A stretch of 64,000 nucleotides of DNA from Macrococcus sp. DPC7161 (GTDB taxonomy: Bacteria > Bacillota > Bacilli > Staphylococcales > Staphylococcaceae). The stretch is taken from contig NZ_SDSC01000009.1 in NCBI RefSeq assembly GCF_004117835.1, positions 1-64,000 of the forward strand, written 5' to 3'. Numbering within the stretch: position 1 is the first letter of the stretch; each line of letters opens with the position of its first letter. A model generated the notes under the pieces. That model saw only the letters and a list, made by a program, of their open reading frames with translations, was not told the origin of the DNA and did not search any database. A program made the translations under genes and the position numbers. Shown piece after piece: positions 27,735 through 38,497 of this stretch.

Positions 27735-30026
27735 ATGTTATTGAGTATTTTTATATTTGGTTTGTTATGTATTGCTTTGATTTTGAGTTTTAGTCGGTTC
27801 TTATCGAATAAGATGATTACTGCGATCAGTTTGTTATATCCTGTCTTTACTTTATATGTTGTTTTATCGACTAAGGTTGGCACTGTTACAAGTTTACCTT
27901 GGTTACCTACTTTTGATATTCACCTGTCGTTTAAATTAGATGCTTTATCTTATTTATTCCTCATCATGATTTCTGCAATTAGTATTTTAGTGATGATTTA
28001 CAGTTATTTTTATATGAAGAAGTACCCACGTCACGCTTATTTTTATAGTGCATTGTTGTTATTTATTTTGGCGATGAATGGTGTGGTGCTTACTAATAAC
28101 TTGGTTTTACTCTATTTATTTTGGGAGTTAACGAGTGTTGCTTCTTTCTTATTGATTTCATTTCATTATGAGAAGTTTAAATCTTTTATGGGTGCGTTAA
28201 AGTCTTTAATCATTACGGTTATTGGTGGCACGTTTATGTTGATTGGTTTTATAGGTATCGGTTTTCTTGCCGATTCGTTTGAGATTGATCATATTTTATC
28301 CGCTTCTCTACCTCATACATCTTTGTTTTATTTCAGCATGTTTTGCATTATGTTCGGTGCGTTTACAAAATCAGCGCAATTTCCTTTTCATATTTGGTTA
28401 CCTAGTGCGATGGAAGCTCCTACGCCTGTCAGTGCGTTATTGCATTCTGCCACGATGGTAAAAGCAGGTATTTATTTGATGTTAAAGCTGTTAACGATTT
28501 ATGATGGTGACTTTGTGATTTCAATGACTATTGTTTCATTTGGTTTAATCACGATGCTTGTTGGTAGCTTTGTTGCGTTTACAAAGCATGATTTAAAGGC
28601 GTTACTTGCTTATTCTACAATCAGTCAGCTCGGTATGATGATGTTGATGATTGGGTTATTGGCACTGCCAGCATCAATGAAATCTGTTGAGATTGATAGT
28701 TATTTATATAATGGCTTAATCCTTTTAATCGTAAGTCACGCTTGTTATAAAGCGGCGTTATTTATGGGCACTGGCATGATTGATTTAATGACGGGTACTC
28801 GTGATATGCGCGAACTTGGTGGTTTACGTCAAGTAATGCCGATAACGTTTATTGTGATGAGTATTTCAGCGGTGTCGATGGCGGGATTACCTTTCTTAAG
28901 TGGATTTATCGCAAAAGAGTTATTTATTACTGCGATTTATGAGATTTATGTTGTGAGTCCTTTGTTTTTAGTGGTGCTGATACTTGCTGTTGTTGCGAGT
29001 ATTGGAACATTTATTTATAGTTTCACGCTCATTATTCGTACGTTCTTCGGTAAACAAACGGTGCAAATTTCACGTTTACCGCGCGCTATTTTAGGAAGTC
29101 CGTTATTACTTACTGTCATGACGATTGTATTGTTTTTTATTCCGAATCTCGTGCAGCAATATTTGATTGCACCGATTGTAAATGAGCAATCAACGGAAGT
29201 CACTTTAAAGTCGATTCATGCCTGGCATGGCTTTACAGTGCCGTTGTTTATAACGTTGTTGATTTATATTGTTGGTAGTTTATGTGTGAAGTTTAAAGTT
29301 TATCAGTATGTGTCTTTTGAGCGATTCTCATTGGATGCTGTTTATAAAAATATGGTTTCATTTGCGTCTTTTATTTCAAATTCTATTTTAAAAGGTATTT
29401 TAACGAAACGTCTTAATACGTATGTTGCGTATATGTACATTTTCATCATTGCTTTATTATTGCCGTCTATCATTCGCTACTTTTCAATGCCAACGGTTCA
29501 CTTCGATGCACCGTTTTACTTTGTTGTGATTGGTATTTTAATGATGGCGAGTGCAATCAGTCTCTTATTTGTACAAAACCGTATGTCAGCAGTTGTATTG
29601 ATTGGTATTGTAGGATATGGCGTATCGATTTGCTTTATTTATTTGAAAGCACCTGACCTTGTATTAACACAACTGGTCATTGAAACGATCACGACGGTAT
29701 TGTTCTTAGCATGTTTTTATCATATGCCGAACTTAAAGAAAGAAACGCATACGTTACTAGGACGAATGATGAAACATATCATTGCACTTGTCATGGCTTT
29801 ATTGGTGGGTTATTTAATGCTGAATAGTGCAGATATGAATGTATTTGATTCGATTTCAAGTTATTACAACAATAGTTACGAGCTTGCTGGTGCTAAGAAT
29901 GTGGTTAATGCGATTCTTGGTGACTTTAGAGCCTTTGATACGATTTTAGAAGGCGTTGTGATTATGATTGTGGGCTTCGGTGTCTATACGATTTTAAAGA
30001 AAGGAGCTAATTATGAGAGAAAATGA
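27735..30026 (+). CDS. mnhA2: Na+/H+ antiporter subunit A (Mnh2/Mrp type)
   Basis: 763 residues, very hydrophobic, with the NuoL-like core (LLYLFWELTSVASFLLISFHY, FPFHIWLPSAMEAPTPVSALLHSATMVKAGIYL, KALLAYSTISQLGMM) and the extra C-terminal MrpA helices (APDLVLTQLVIETITTVLF). MrpA is one of the two proton-conducting subunits. The assembly exports Na+ and supports pH and salt tolerance. First of seven antiporter genes; its end overlaps mnhB2 by 14 bases. Confidence 0.95.
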   Translation: MLLSIFIFGLLCIALILSFSRFLSNKMITAISLLYPVFTLYVVLSTKVGTVTSLPWLPTFDIHLSFKLDALSYLFLIMISAISILVMIYSYFYMKKYPRHAYFYSALLLFILAMNGVVLTNNLVLLYLFWELTSVASFLLISFHYEKFKSFMGALKSLIITVIGGTFMLIGFIGIGFLADSFEIDHILSASLPHTSLFYFSMFCIMFGAFTKSAQFPFHIWLPSAMEAPTPVSALLHSATMVKAGIYLMLKLLTIYDGDFVISMTIVSFGLITMLVGSFVAFTKHDLKALLAYSTISQLGMMMLMIGLLALPASMKSVEIDSYLYNGLILLIVSHACYKAALFMGTGMIDLMTGTRDMRELGGLRQVMPITFIVMSISAVSMAGLPFLSGFIAKELFITAIYEIYVVSPLFLVVLILAVVASIGTFIYSFTLIIRTFFGKQTVQISRLPRAILGSPLLLTVMTIVLFFIPNLVQQYLIAPIVNEQSTEVTLKSIHAWHGFTVPLFITLLIYIVGSLCVKFKVYQYVSFERFSLDAVYKNMVSFASFISNSILKGILTKRLNTYVAYMYIFIIALLLPSIIRYFSMPTVHFDAPFYFVVIGILMMASAISLLFVQNRMSAVVLIGIVGYGVSICFIYLKAPDLVLTQLVIETITTVLFLACFYHMPNLKKETHTLLGRMMKHIIALVMALLVGYLMLNSADMNVFDSISSYYNNSYELAGAKNVVNAILGDFRAFDTILEGVVIMIVGFGVYTILKKGANYERK

Positions 30027-30435
30027 TTTATTACTTGAGCAAATTTCAAAGATTGTCATCGTTATTATTTTAACTTTTGGATTTTATATCTTTTTTAATG
30101 GGCATCATGCTCCTGGTGGTGGCTTTGTTGGTGCACTTGTGTTTACATCAGGATTTATTTTAATGTTTTTAACGTTTGATGCGAAACGTATTAAAGCATT
30201 GTTACCATTTGAATTTCATAAATTAATTACGATTGGTGTCATTATTAGTTTCAGCGTACTGATCATCCCAACATTATTTGGACATCATCTTTTAGAGCAC
30301 GAAGACTTTTACATTACCCTTCCTTTAATTGAAGAAATTCATGTATCCAGTGTTACGGTGTTTGAATTTGGCATTTTATTAACGGTTGTCGGTGTCATTA
30401 TGACGATATTATTAGCGATTAGTGGTGATCAATGA
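30013..30435 (+). CDS. mnhB2: Na+/H+ antiporter subunit B
   Basis: 140 residues with four hydrophobic helices and the MrpB signature NGHHAPGGGFVGALVFTSGF. AAAGGAG precedes the ATG. Overlaps both neighbours (mnhA2 by 14, mnhC2 by 4 bases). It is an obligate partner in the hetero-oligomeric antiporter. Confidence 0.95.
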   Translation: MRENDLLLEQISKIVIVIILTFGFYIFFNGHHAPGGGFVGALVFTSGFILMFLTFDAKRIKALLPFEFHKLITIGVIISFSVLIIPTLFGHHLLEHEDFYITLPLIEEIHVSSVTVFEFGILLTVVGVIMTILLAISGDQ

Positions 30436-30761
30436 TGCTATTACTTATATTAATCACTGTTGTCTTAGTCTATGTCGGAATTCATTTGATTTTATCTAAA
30501 AGTTTAATTCGTGTTGTACTTGGTACGAGTTTATTGAGCCATGCTGCACACCTTTACTTGATTTCAATGTCGTTTAAAGGTCAAGATTTACCATTTAATG
30601 ACGGTAAATTGCCAAATGTTGATGCCATCCCACAAGCTTTAATATTAACAGCGATTGTCATTAGCTTTGCGACAACAGCGTTACTCCTCGTATTAGTGTA
30701 TAAAAACTATCAAAAGAATAAAGATAGCCAAATTGAAAGTTTAGGAGGTCTTGATGAATAA
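30432..30761 (+). CDS. mnhC2: Na+/H+ antiporter subunit C
   Basis: 109 residues, three helices, related to NuoK: GTSLLSHAAHLYLISM and DAIPQALILTAIVISFATTALLL are the family's conserved blocks. ATGA overlap with mnhB2 and 8-base overlap with mnhD2, so all are translated from one message. Confidence 0.95.
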   Translation: MMLLLILITVVLVYVGIHLILSKSLIRVVLGTSLLSHAAHLYLISMSFKGQDLPFNDGKLPNVDAIPQALILTAIVISFATTALLLVLVYKNYQKNKDSQIESLGGLDE

Positions 30762-32214
30762 TTTATTAATTTCACCTATTATCATTCCGATTCTTATCGG
30801 TGTGCTTACATATATTAAAAATACAAGTATTTATAAAATCGCGATATCGTTTTTAGCAGCGAACTTACTCATTAACACTTATTTACTAGCATCTGCAATC
30901 AAGCAACCTTTGATTGTAAGCCTTGGTGGCCATGGTATTTATGGCATTCAATTGTACGGTGATTTAATGAGTTTACTCTTTGTGATAATCAGTACAATTG
31001 TTGTGATGTCGATTTTAATTTTTCAATATATCAATCATGAAAGAGATTTTGAAGTACCATTTATGTTGTTTATTTTAGCCGGTGTGAATGGCTCGTTTTT
31101 AACGTCAGATATCTTTAACTTGTTCGTCATGTTTGAAGTGATGTTACTTGCGTCATTCATATTAATTGTGACAGGTCAAAGAAAAGAACAGTTTAAAGCA
31201 AGCATTACATATGTCGTATTAAACTTAATCGGGTCTTGGGTATTCTTAATTGCGATTGGTTTATTGTACCGTGTTTACGGAACATTGCATTTTGCACAGT
31301 TAGGTCAGCGTATGTTAGAGAAAGGCTTTATTGCTGAACATGGAATTATCGTATTATTGTTTGTCATTGTATTCAGTTTAAAGTCTGCTTTATTAATCTT
31401 TGTTTGGTTACCGAAAACGTATAGTGTCTTATCCTTTGAAAACGGTGCATTATTTGCGGCACTACTTACTAAAGTTGGTGTTTATGCAATGATTCGTACG
31501 AGTACGATTATTTTTGTACCTTATCAAGAGATGCTATCACCGATTTTACTAACGATGGCGATCATTACAATTTTCATCGGTATTTTTGGTGTGATTCGTT
31601 ATCGTGACATTAAAATGATGTTTTGTTATCAAATCATTATCTCTATCGGTGTGATTTTTTATGGGATATCAACATTTAATACAAGTGGTATCAATGGTGC
31701 TGTCTTATATACGTTAAATGATATGGTACTAAAAGCCATCTTGTTTTTATTTGCTGGATTGTTAATTAGAAGATACGGCATTGTACGATTAGATAAATAT
31801 CATGGCTTATATCGTTACATACCAGGCGTTGCATTCAGCTTTTTATTCATATTGTTTACCGTTGGTGGCATGCCATTTACCGGGGGATTTCCAGGGAAAT
31901 TAATGATATTAAGCGCAACCGTACAAACACATCATATGCTTTTGAGTGTACCTTTAATCCTTGGACCATTCATCGGAATGCTCGCGATGATGCGCTTGTT
32001 TATTAAATTATTTTTTGGAGAAAGTGCACGTCAAGAACAAACGGATTCAATACAAATCCAACAATTACAGAAGCAATTTAATGCCAAGTGGTTACTTATA
32101 TTAAGTTTATTACTTGTTTCTAATAGCTTTATTTTTACTGCTCATTATTTCGACTCAATATTGACTAATCAAGATGCAGCATCATACATTCAAAACTTTA
32201 AGTTAGGAGCGTGA
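30754..32214 (+). CDS. mnhD2: Na+/H+ antiporter subunit D
   Basis: 486 residues from the ATG at 30754, which has AGGAGG at good spacing; a TTG just before is less likely. NuoM/N-like proton channel: SDIFNLFVMFEVMLLASFILI, KSALLIFVWLPKTYSVLSFENGALFAALLTKVGVYAMIRT and GGMPFTGGFPGK. Second proton-conducting subunit of the complex. The stop codon is at 32212-32214. Confidence 0.95.
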   Translation: MNNLLISPIIIPILIGVLTYIKNTSIYKIAISFLAANLLINTYLLASAIKQPLIVSLGGHGIYGIQLYGDLMSLLFVIISTIVVMSILIFQYINHERDFEVPFMLFILAGVNGSFLTSDIFNLFVMFEVMLLASFILIVTGQRKEQFKASITYVVLNLIGSWVFLIAIGLLYRVYGTLHFAQLGQRMLEKGFIAEHGIIVLLFVIVFSLKSALLIFVWLPKTYSVLSFENGALFAALLTKVGVYAMIRTSTIIFVPYQEMLSPILLTMAIITIFIGIFGVIRYRDIKMMFCYQIIISIGVIFYGISTFNTSGINGAVLYTLNDMVLKAILFLFAGLLIRRYGIVRLDKYHGLYRYIPGVAFSFLFILFTVGGMPFTGGFPGKLMILSATVQTHHMLLSVPLILGPFIGMLAMMRLFIKLFFGESARQEQTDSIQIQQLQKQFNAKWLLILSLLLVSNSFIFTAHYFDSILTNQDAASYIQNFKLGA

Positions 32215-32215
32215 T

Positions 32216-32701
32216 ATTATCGCACAAGTCGTTTTAAATTTATTCATCGCATTGATATGGGTATTGCTCGTTGATGAAGATCAAGTGACCTTGTCTACAT
32301 TTTTTAAAGGTTATTTAATCGGTCTCGTTGTGCTATATATCATCCACTTGTTTTTAGGTAATGAATTTTACTTAAAGAAACTCATTACGATTACGAAACT
32401 GATTTTATTGTTTAATTATGAGTTGATTACATCGAGTTTCTCGACAATGCAGCACATCTTATTTACGCCTAACAGTGTTAAGCCAGGGGTAGTTACTTAC
32501 GATACGTCACTGTCTAAACCTTGGCAAATCACCAGTTTAATCATGCTAATTATACTGACACCAGGATCTGTTGTATTAAGATTATCACATGATAATAAGC
32601 GTCTATTTATACATACACTACATGCAACTGAGACTGAAAATATAAAGTTACTTAAATCAATCAAACGATATGAACGCGTTATAAAGGAGGTTGGCTATTA
32701 A
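32216..32701 (+). CDS. mnhE2: Na+/H+ antiporter subunit E, apparently with an ATT start
   Basis: The homologous region begins before the only NTG codon (TTG at 32252). In frame upstream are codons reading (I)IAQVVLNLFIALIWVLLVDED, which align with the MnhE N-terminus (NQIVLNIIIAFLWVLF in S. aureus). No ATG, GTG or TTG precedes them in frame after the mnhD2 stop. AGGAG at 32205-32209 is 6 bases ahead of ATT at 32216. That gives 161 residues, the usual length. Starting at TTG would cut the first membrane helix. Conserved SSFSTMQHILFTP and TPGSVVLRLS blocks follow. Confidence 0.85.
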   Translation: MIAQVVLNLFIALIWVLLVDEDQVTLSTFFKGYLIGLVVLYIIHLFLGNEFYLKKLITITKLILLFNYELITSSFSTMQHILFTPNSVKPGVVTYDTSLSKPWQITSLIMLIILTPGSVVLRLSHDNKRLFIHTLHATETENIKLLKSIKRYERVIKEVGY

Positions 32702-32979
32702 TGAGTATATTGATTATAAAATTGGCATTAGCGATATATGGCATTGCAATATGTATCGTCGCTTATCGCATTATTAGAGGACCATCATTACCTGATAGAA
32801 TTGTGGCACTAGATACGATGAGCGCGATGATCATGTCTAGTATTAGTATTTTATGTTTATTAATGCATACAAAATATTTCTTAGAAGCCATTTTAATATT
32901 TGGGATATTATCATTTATTAGTACAATCGCAACATCACGCTTTATTGAAAGAGGTGTTATATTTGAACGTAAACGATAG
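32701..32979 (+). CDS. mnhF2: Na+/H+ antiporter subunit F
   Basis: 92 residues with three helices and the MrpF motif [20 protein letters not shown]. The start ATG overlaps the mnhE2 stop by one base. A short protein believed to take part in Na+ or bile-salt movement in this family. Confidence 0.94.
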   Translation: MSILIIKLALAIYGIAICIVAYRIIRGPSLPDRIVALDTMSAMIMSSISILCLLMHTKYFLEAILIFGILSFISTIATSRFIERGVIFERKR

Positions 32980-33325
32980 CATTCACATAATATTAGCACT
33001 CTTAATCTTAATCGGAAGCATCATGGCTTTAATCAGTGCCATCGGAATCATTCGATTTGAAGATATTTATACAAGAAGCCATGCCGCTACAAAAAGTTCT
33101 ACACTCGCAGTACTACTGACATTAACAGGGGTATTTATCTATTTCATCGTCAATGACGGCTATGTTAGCTTTAGGTTACTACTTGGTATTATGTTCTTAT
33201 ATTTAACGTCGCCAGTAGCAGGACACTTAATTACAAGAGCAGCGTACAATAGTGGTGTCGATATGAAAGTAAGCTTTTCTAAAGGGAAACATTTGAACGA
33301 TTTGAATATTGAGAAGAAGAAATAA
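32963..33325 (+). CDS. mnhG2: Na+/H+ antiporter subunit G
   Basis: 120 residues from the TTG at 32963, which has AGAGGTG upstream and gives [11 protein letters not shown], as in relatives; an earlier ATG at 32900 would run deep inside mnhF2. Conserved [30 protein letters not shown] and [16 protein letters not shown]. Last gene of the seven-gene mnh2 operon, overlapping mnhF2 by 17 bases. Confidence 0.93.
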   Translation: MNVNDSIHIILALLILIGSIMALISAIGIIRFEDIYTRSHAATKSSTLAVLLTLTGVFIYFIVNDGYVSFRLLLGIMFLYLTSPVAGHLITRAAYNSGVDMKVSFSKGKHLNDLNIEKKK

Positions 33326-33365
33326 AATACGCGCCAATTCATCATACGATGTGGCGCGTATTTTT
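33326..33365. terminator. Bidirectional terminator between mnh2 and the glucuronide operon
   Basis: AAATACGCGCCA pairs with TGGCGCGTATTT around a short loop, with A- and T-runs outside. It serves mnhG2 from the left and uidA from the right. A near-identical hairpin is at 45812-45852, at the other end of the module. Confidence 0.9.
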
Positions 33366-33369
33366 ATAT

Positions 33370-35157
33370 TTAGTTTCTTTTATAACCGAAATCAGGGATG
33401 CTTTCCCATCTTTCTTTTAAGTAATGTGCGACGGCTTTTGGTTTTCTATCGCGTGTGAAGATACCTTTCTTATTACCTTGTACACGAATGTAGCCATTGC
33501 CTGTTTCAAAGTCTGCAAAGTTCCATGTTTGTTCTCCGACAAAGTGTGGGTATTGATCGACCACTTCATGGTTTGCTTTATAGTAATTGACTTGGTATTC
33601 TTCTGTAAACATAATGTCATCGATTGCATGGTAACCAGGAATGGTATCTGCACCATACTCTGTAAACATAATTGGTTTACCTGGTTGACGTTTTGTCCAT
33701 TCGTCGAGTTCTCGTTTTAATGCAATTTTTGCCGCTTCTAAATCACCTGATTGTGTATACCAACCGTAATATCTATTCAAGCACAATACATCTACCAAAT
33801 CTTGTACTTCACAGTTTTCTGGTTGTGCCATTAAGATAGTTACAATGGTTACAGGACGTTTTTGCGGATCGAGTGATTTTGCGAGTTTCACGTAGGGTTC
33901 AAAGTACGCTTTCGCTCCTGCTTCATTTGATGCGGGTTCATTCGCGATTGACCACATCACAACAGATGGATGGTTTTTATCTCTCGCAATCAATTCACGG
34001 ATGACTTGTTCATGTGCATCATGTGTTTTGATACCTTCCCATGTGTTCACTGAAGCTGTGCCACCTAATGATACTAAGAAGTTCAAATGTACACCGACTG
34101 CTGTTGTTTCATCGATTACGACAATTCCTTGTGCATCCGCTAGGCGCATCATTTCTTCTGAGTATGGATAGTGTGCGGTTCTAAATGAGTTCGCACCAAT
34201 CCATTTCATTAAGTTGAAATCCATCACATTTGCAACTTCGTTTAACCCTCGTCCATTATAATATGTATCTTCATGTTTACCGAAGCCTTTGAAGTAGAAT
34301 GGTTTGTTGTTGATTAAAAATTGTCCGTCCTTCACTTCTACAGTACGAATACCGAATGGTTCGATGTATTCATCAACTAATGTGCCATCTTTAATTAATG
34401 ATACTTTCAGTTGATACATATATCCTTCAAGGGGTTGCCATAACTTTGGTGATTCGATTGTGATTTGTCCTTGCTCTTTGTCATGTGTTGCTACAACTTG
34501 GTCTTCTTTATCTAACACTTCGATGTGATATTGTACGCCTTGATCACTTGTTTCTATTGTGTAATCGATAATCCCTTTACCATCCACGATAGAAGGAACA
34601 ATCGTGATGTCTTTAATGTATGTCTTAGGTGTTGTATAAATTTTGACTGGTCGATGTAAGCCGGCATAGTTGAAGAAGTCAAAGTTCGGTAAATTTTTCT
34701 TAACAGTTTTACCGTCAATCATTTCTTCTGTGTAGTTTCCTACAGGTAAAGTTGTATGATCTAAAATGTTATTCACAGACACGGTTAAACGATGTTTACC
34801 TGGTTGAAGATCATTTAACTCAACTTCAAATGGTAAGAAGCCACCTTTATGACGTACGACTTCTTTGCCATCCACATATACCACTGCTTCATGTGTTGCT
34901 GAACCGAATCGTAATACTAAGCGTTCATTTTGAAATAATGGTGAAATGATGAATGATCGTTCATACCAAACTGTTCCAACATGGTTTCTAATGTCTGCTA
35001 GAATCGATTGGTCATTGTAAGACCCTGGTACTGCGATAATTTTATCTGTTTCTAATGGTTTCGTTGGATCAATTGTTTGTTCATTTTCTAATTCAAACTG
35101 CCAAATACCATTTAAATCGATTAAGTTTCTCGTTGTTGTTTGAATTGGATATAACAT
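33370..35157 (-). CDS. uidA: Beta-glucuronidase (GH2)
   Basis: 595 residues, full length for GH2 beta-glucuronidases. Sandwich domain, Ig-like domain, then TIM barrel with acid/base E407 (WSIANEPAS) and nucleophile E500 (MFTEYGAD). The glucuronate-recognising N-x-K motif is present in VQGNKKG. It hydrolyses imported glucuronides to D-glucuronate; no signal peptide, so it acts in the cytoplasm. Last gene of the hexuronate operon. AGGAGG before the ATG. Confidence 0.95.
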   Translation of the reverse strand: MLYPIQTTTRNLIDLNGIWQFELENEQTIDPTKPLETDKIIAVPGSYNDQSILADIRNHVGTVWYERSFIISPLFQNERLVLRFGSATHEAVVYVDGKEVVRHKGGFLPFEVELNDLQPGKHRLTVSVNNILDHTTLPVGNYTEEMIDGKTVKKNLPNFDFFNYAGLHRPVKIYTTPKTYIKDITIVPSIVDGKGIIDYTIETSDQGVQYHIEVLDKEDQVVATHDKEQGQITIESPKLWQPLEGYMYQLKVSLIKDGTLVDEYIEPFGIRTVEVKDGQFLINNKPFYFKGFGKHEDTYYNGRGLNEVANVMDFNLMKWIGANSFRTAHYPYSEEMMRLADAQGIVVIDETTAVGVHLNFLVSLGGTASVNTWEGIKTHDAHEQVIRELIARDKNHPSVVMWSIANEPASNEAGAKAYFEPYVKLAKSLDPQKRPVTIVTILMAQPENCEVQDLVDVLCLNRYYGWYTQSGDLEAAKIALKRELDEWTKRQPGKPIMFTEYGADTIPGYHAIDDIMFTEEYQVNYYKANHEVVDQYPHFVGEQTWNFADFETGNGYIRVQGNKKGIFTRDRKPKAVAHYLKERWESIPDFGYKRN

Positions 35158-35174
35158 ATGTATTCCTCCTCTTA

Positions 35175-36020
35175 TTAAACACCTGAATATGCGTGGAATC
35201 CACCGTCTACAGGTAATACAACACCATTCACAAAGCTTGATGCTTGTTTAGATACTAAGAATAATAATGCACCGATTAATTCTTCTGGTTCACCGAATCG
35301 ATTCATAGGTGTCGCTGCTAAGATTTTCTCAGTACGTGGTGTATTTGTACCATCTTCATTTTTAAGTAATGCTCTGTTTTGATCTGTTAATAAAAATCCT
35401 GGTGCAATGGCATTCACACGTACGTTTGTATTTGCTAAATACACGCTTAACCATTCAGTAAAGTTACTTACTGCTGATTTCGCACCACTGTATGCTGGAA
35501 TTTTAGTTAGTGGTGTAAATGCGTTCATTGATGAGATATTAATGATGGTTGCATCTTCTAATCCGACCATATCTTGACCGAATACTTGTGATGGTAAGAA
35601 GGTACCTAAAAAGTTTAAGTCGAATACAAAGCCTACACCTTTTTCATCAAGGTCAAAGAATGATTTCATCTTTGCTTGTGTGCTTTCAGGTGTGTAATAT
35701 TCATCATCTGTTGTTGCAGATGGGTGATTCCCACCTGCACCATTGATTAAAATGTCTACTTTGCCATATTTTTCGTTGATTTCTTTTCTAGCTGCTTCTA
35801 ATTGCGCTTTATCTGTAACACTTGCGACAACTGATAATGCCTCTCCGCCTGCTACTTTAATTTCTTCTGCTAACTTTTCTGCTGGTTCTGCACTTATTCC
35901 TAAAATGACAACATTTGCACCGCATTCAGCTAATGCACGTGACATATATGAACCAATCACACCTGCACCACCAGTTACTACGGCTGTTTTACCTTTTAAG
36001 TCCACTTGAAATGGTAACAT
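35175..36020 (-). CDS. uxuB: D-mannonate/fructuronate oxidoreductase (SDR type)
   Basis: 281-residue short-chain dehydrogenase: [11 protein letters not shown] nucleotide site, NGAGG, YSGAKSA active site, GFLLTDQN. Position between uxuA and uidA indicates reduction of D-fructuronate to D-mannonate. This is the SDR-type replacement for the long-chain E. coli UxuB; substrate is inferred from context. Its ATG overlaps the uxuA stop (TAATG). Confidence 0.85.
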   Translation of the reverse strand: MLPFQVDLKGKTAVVTGGAGVIGSYMSRALAECGANVVILGISAEPAEKLAEEIKVAGGEALSVVASVTDKAQLEAARKEINEKYGKVDILINGAGGNHPSATTDDEYYTPESTQAKMKSFFDLDEKGVGFVFDLNFLGTFLPSQVFGQDMVGLEDATIINISSMNAFTPLTKIPAYSGAKSAVSNFTEWLSVYLANTNVRVNAIAPGFLLTDQNRALLKNEDGTNTPRTEKILAATPMNRFGEPEELIGALLFLVSKQASSFVNGVVLPVDGGFHAYSGV

Positions 36021-37075
36021 TATTTTTCCCCTCCGTTACTTTTCTTCACTGCTTCGTATAAACCGTTTAAGTAAGTCGCACCTAATGCACGGTCGTATAA
36101 GCCGTAACCTGGTTTCCCTGTTTCTCCCCAAATCATGCGACCATGGTCAGGACGAATTGGTCCTTCGTAACCGAAGCTGTGCATTGCTTTTACGACTTCA
36201 TACATATCGATTGAGCCCGCTTCTGATAAGTGTGCTGATTCTTGGAATGATTTGTCGCCTACTAATTTCACATTACGTGCATGCACAAAGTTAACTCTGT
36301 CTTTTTTACCGAAGTATTCAAGCATTTCCGGGAAATTATTGTTTCTATCTGCACCTAATGATCCTGAACACATTGTTAAGCCGTTGTATTTTGAATCATA
36401 TAAGTTGATAAAGCGTTCCAAGTTTTCTTTATTTGTAATGATACGTGGTAAACCAAAGATGTTCCAAGGTGGATCATCCGGATGGATTGCCATCAGAACG
36501 TCTTCATCGGCTGCTACCGGTATAATTTTCTTAATGAAGTATTCTAGGTTTTCCCATAATTTTTCTTCGTCTACTTGTTTGTAATCATCGAATAAAGATT
36601 GTAAATCTTCTTTTGTATAACTTGAATCCCAACCTGGTAATGCTAATTCACCACTTAATGGGTCCATTTTCGCAATATCATTTTCATCGTAAATTAATGC
36701 TGTTGAACCGTCTGGTAATTCATAGTCTAATTTTGAACGTGTCCAGTCAAAGATTGGCATAAAGTTATAACATACAACTTTAATCCCTGCTTTACCTAAG
36801 TTACGTAATGTTTCACAGTAGTTCTCGATGTATTTGTCTCTTGTTGGTTTACCTAATTTAATATCTTCATGCACAGGCACAGATTCAATGACTGAAAGTT
36901 CTAATCCTGCTGCTTCGATTGTTGATTTTAGTTCGTTAATTTTTTCTAATGGCCAAACTTCTCCAACTGGAATATCATAAATTGCTGATACGATACCTTT
37001 CATACCAGGAATCTGGCGAATATATTCTAATGAAATCGGGTCATCTTTCCCGTACCATCTAAATGTCATTTTCAT
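36020..37075 (-). CDS. uxuA: Mannonate dehydratase
   Basis: 351 residues, UxuA family TIM barrel: [20 protein letters not shown] start, [34 protein letters not shown] and [13 protein letters not shown]. It removes water from D-mannonate to give 2-keto-3-deoxygluconate. TAGGAGG precedes the ATG; it follows uxaC by 12 bases. Confidence 0.95.
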   Translation of the reverse strand: MKMTFRWYGKDDPISLEYIRQIPGMKGIVSAIYDIPVGEVWPLEKINELKSTIEAAGLELSVIESVPVHEDIKLGKPTRDKYIENYCETLRNLGKAGIKVVCYNFMPIFDWTRSKLDYELPDGSTALIYDENDIAKMDPLSGELALPGWDSSYTKEDLQSLFDDYKQVDEEKLWENLEYFIKKIIPVAADEDVLMAIHPDDPPWNIFGLPRIITNKENLERFINLYDSKYNGLTMCSGSLGADRNNNFPEMLEYFGKKDRVNFVHARNVKLVGDKSFQESAHLSEAGSIDMYEVVKAMHSFGYEGPIRPDHGRMIWGETGKPGYGLYDRALGATYLNGLYEAVKKSNGGEK

Positions 37076-37087
37076 AACGAGTTCCTC

Positions 37088-38485
37088 CTAAATTAATTTA
37101 AAGTAGTTGTAAGCATTGTTGTAACAAATATTTTTAATCATTCTTTCTAATAAAACATCGTCATTTGGGACTTCTCCTAATTCAACGAGTTGTCCGATAT
37201 GTGTACATAAAATGCGTCTGAAGTAGTCATGTCTTGAGTAAGATAAGAAACTTCTAGAGTCTGTTAACATACCGACAAAATGCATGAGCATTCCTTGATC
37301 TGATAAAGATGCCATTTGATTCAACATGCCGCGTTTTGTATCGTTGAACCACCATCCAGCACCGTGCTGAACTTTACTTTTCACACCAGGTGCTTGGAAG
37401 TTGGCGATCGTTGTTGTGACGATATCGTTATAAATTGGATTTAAGTTATACAATATGGTCTTAGGTAATTTGTCTTCAGTTGCCAACATATTTAAGATGT
37501 TATTTAAATGATAAGCAACATTGCTTTGATCATTAATTGAGTCATATCCTGTATCTCTTCCTAAAGCTTTGAATTGACGCGTATTGTTGTTGCGAATCGC
37601 ACCGAAATGAATTTGCATTGTCCAGTCAAGTTCATGATACTTTTTGCCTAAATTAAACAATAAGTAAGTTTGTAATTGACCCATTTCTTGATGTGAGATA
37701 CTTTCGTTGTTCAATGCTTTTTTGAAGATACTTTGAATCGCTTCTTCTGTATAAGTTTGATAGTTCAATTCACCAATACCATGGTCAGCAAGTTTTGAGC
37801 CTTTACTATGGAAGTAGTCAATTCTTTTGTGTAATGCTTCAATGAATGCATCAGCCGTTGTAATTGGGTGGGTGATTGCTTCTAAACTTTCAACAAATGC
37901 TTTGAATGATGGCTCTTGAATATTAAATGCATCATCTGGACGAAATGCAGGTAATACTGCTGCTGATAATGATTGTGATTTAATTGCATCATGTTCTTCT
38001 AAATGATTTAACGGGCCATCTGTTGTACAAATTAATTTAACGTTAGATTGTTGAATCAACGATTGTGTTGTAACATGATTGTCTTTTAAATATTGATTTG
38101 CTTGATGATAAATGGCTTCCGCATTTTCTTTAGTAAGTAATTCATCGATGCCGAAGTACATTTTTAATTCTAATTGTGACCAATGGTAAAGTGGATTACC
38201 GATTGCATTCTCTAATGTTTCAGCCCATTTGATAAACTTTTCAAGCGGTGCTGCACTTCCTGTGATATATTGTTCTTCAATACCTTGTGCACGCATTGCA
38301 CGCCATTTGTAATGGTCGCCACCTAACCAAAGTTCTGTAATGTTATCAAAGTGATGATTATCTCGAATTAACTTTGGATCTAAATGACAGTGGTAATCAT
38401 AAATCGGCATGTCTTTTGCATAATCATGATATAAATGCTTTGCTGTTTCATTTTGTAACATGAAATCTTTATGAATAAAACTCAT
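37088..38485 (-). CDS. uxaC: Glucuronate isomerase
   Basis: 465 residues: YDYHCHLDPKLI metal site, GGDHYKWRAMRAQGI, HFGAIRNNNTR, and GWWFNDTKRGM blocks of the UxaC amidohydrolase-fold family. It converts D-glucuronate to D-fructuronate, the first intracellular step after UidA. AAGGAGG precedes the ATG. Gap to the symporter gene is 12 bases. Confidence 0.95.
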   Translation of the reverse strand: MSFIHKDFMLQNETAKHLYHDYAKDMPIYDYHCHLDPKLIRDNHHFDNITELWLGGDHYKWRAMRAQGIEEQYITGSAAPLEKFIKWAETLENAIGNPLYHWSQLELKMYFGIDELLTKENAEAIYHQANQYLKDNHVTTQSLIQQSNVKLICTTDGPLNHLEEHDAIKSQSLSAAVLPAFRPDDAFNIQEPSFKAFVESLEAITHPITTADAFIEALHKRIDYFHSKGSKLADHGIGELNYQTYTEEAIQSIFKKALNNESISHQEMGQLQTYLLFNLGKKYHELDWTMQIHFGAIRNNNTRQFKALGRDTGYDSINDQSNVAYHLNNILNMLATEDKLPKTILYNLNPIYNDIVTTTIANFQAPGVKSKVQHGAGWWFNDTKRGMLNQMASLSDQGMLMHFVGMLTDSRSFLSYSRHDYFRRILCTHIGQLVELGEVPNDDVLLERMIKNICYNNAYNYFKLI

Positions 38486-38497
38486 GTAATTTCCTCC

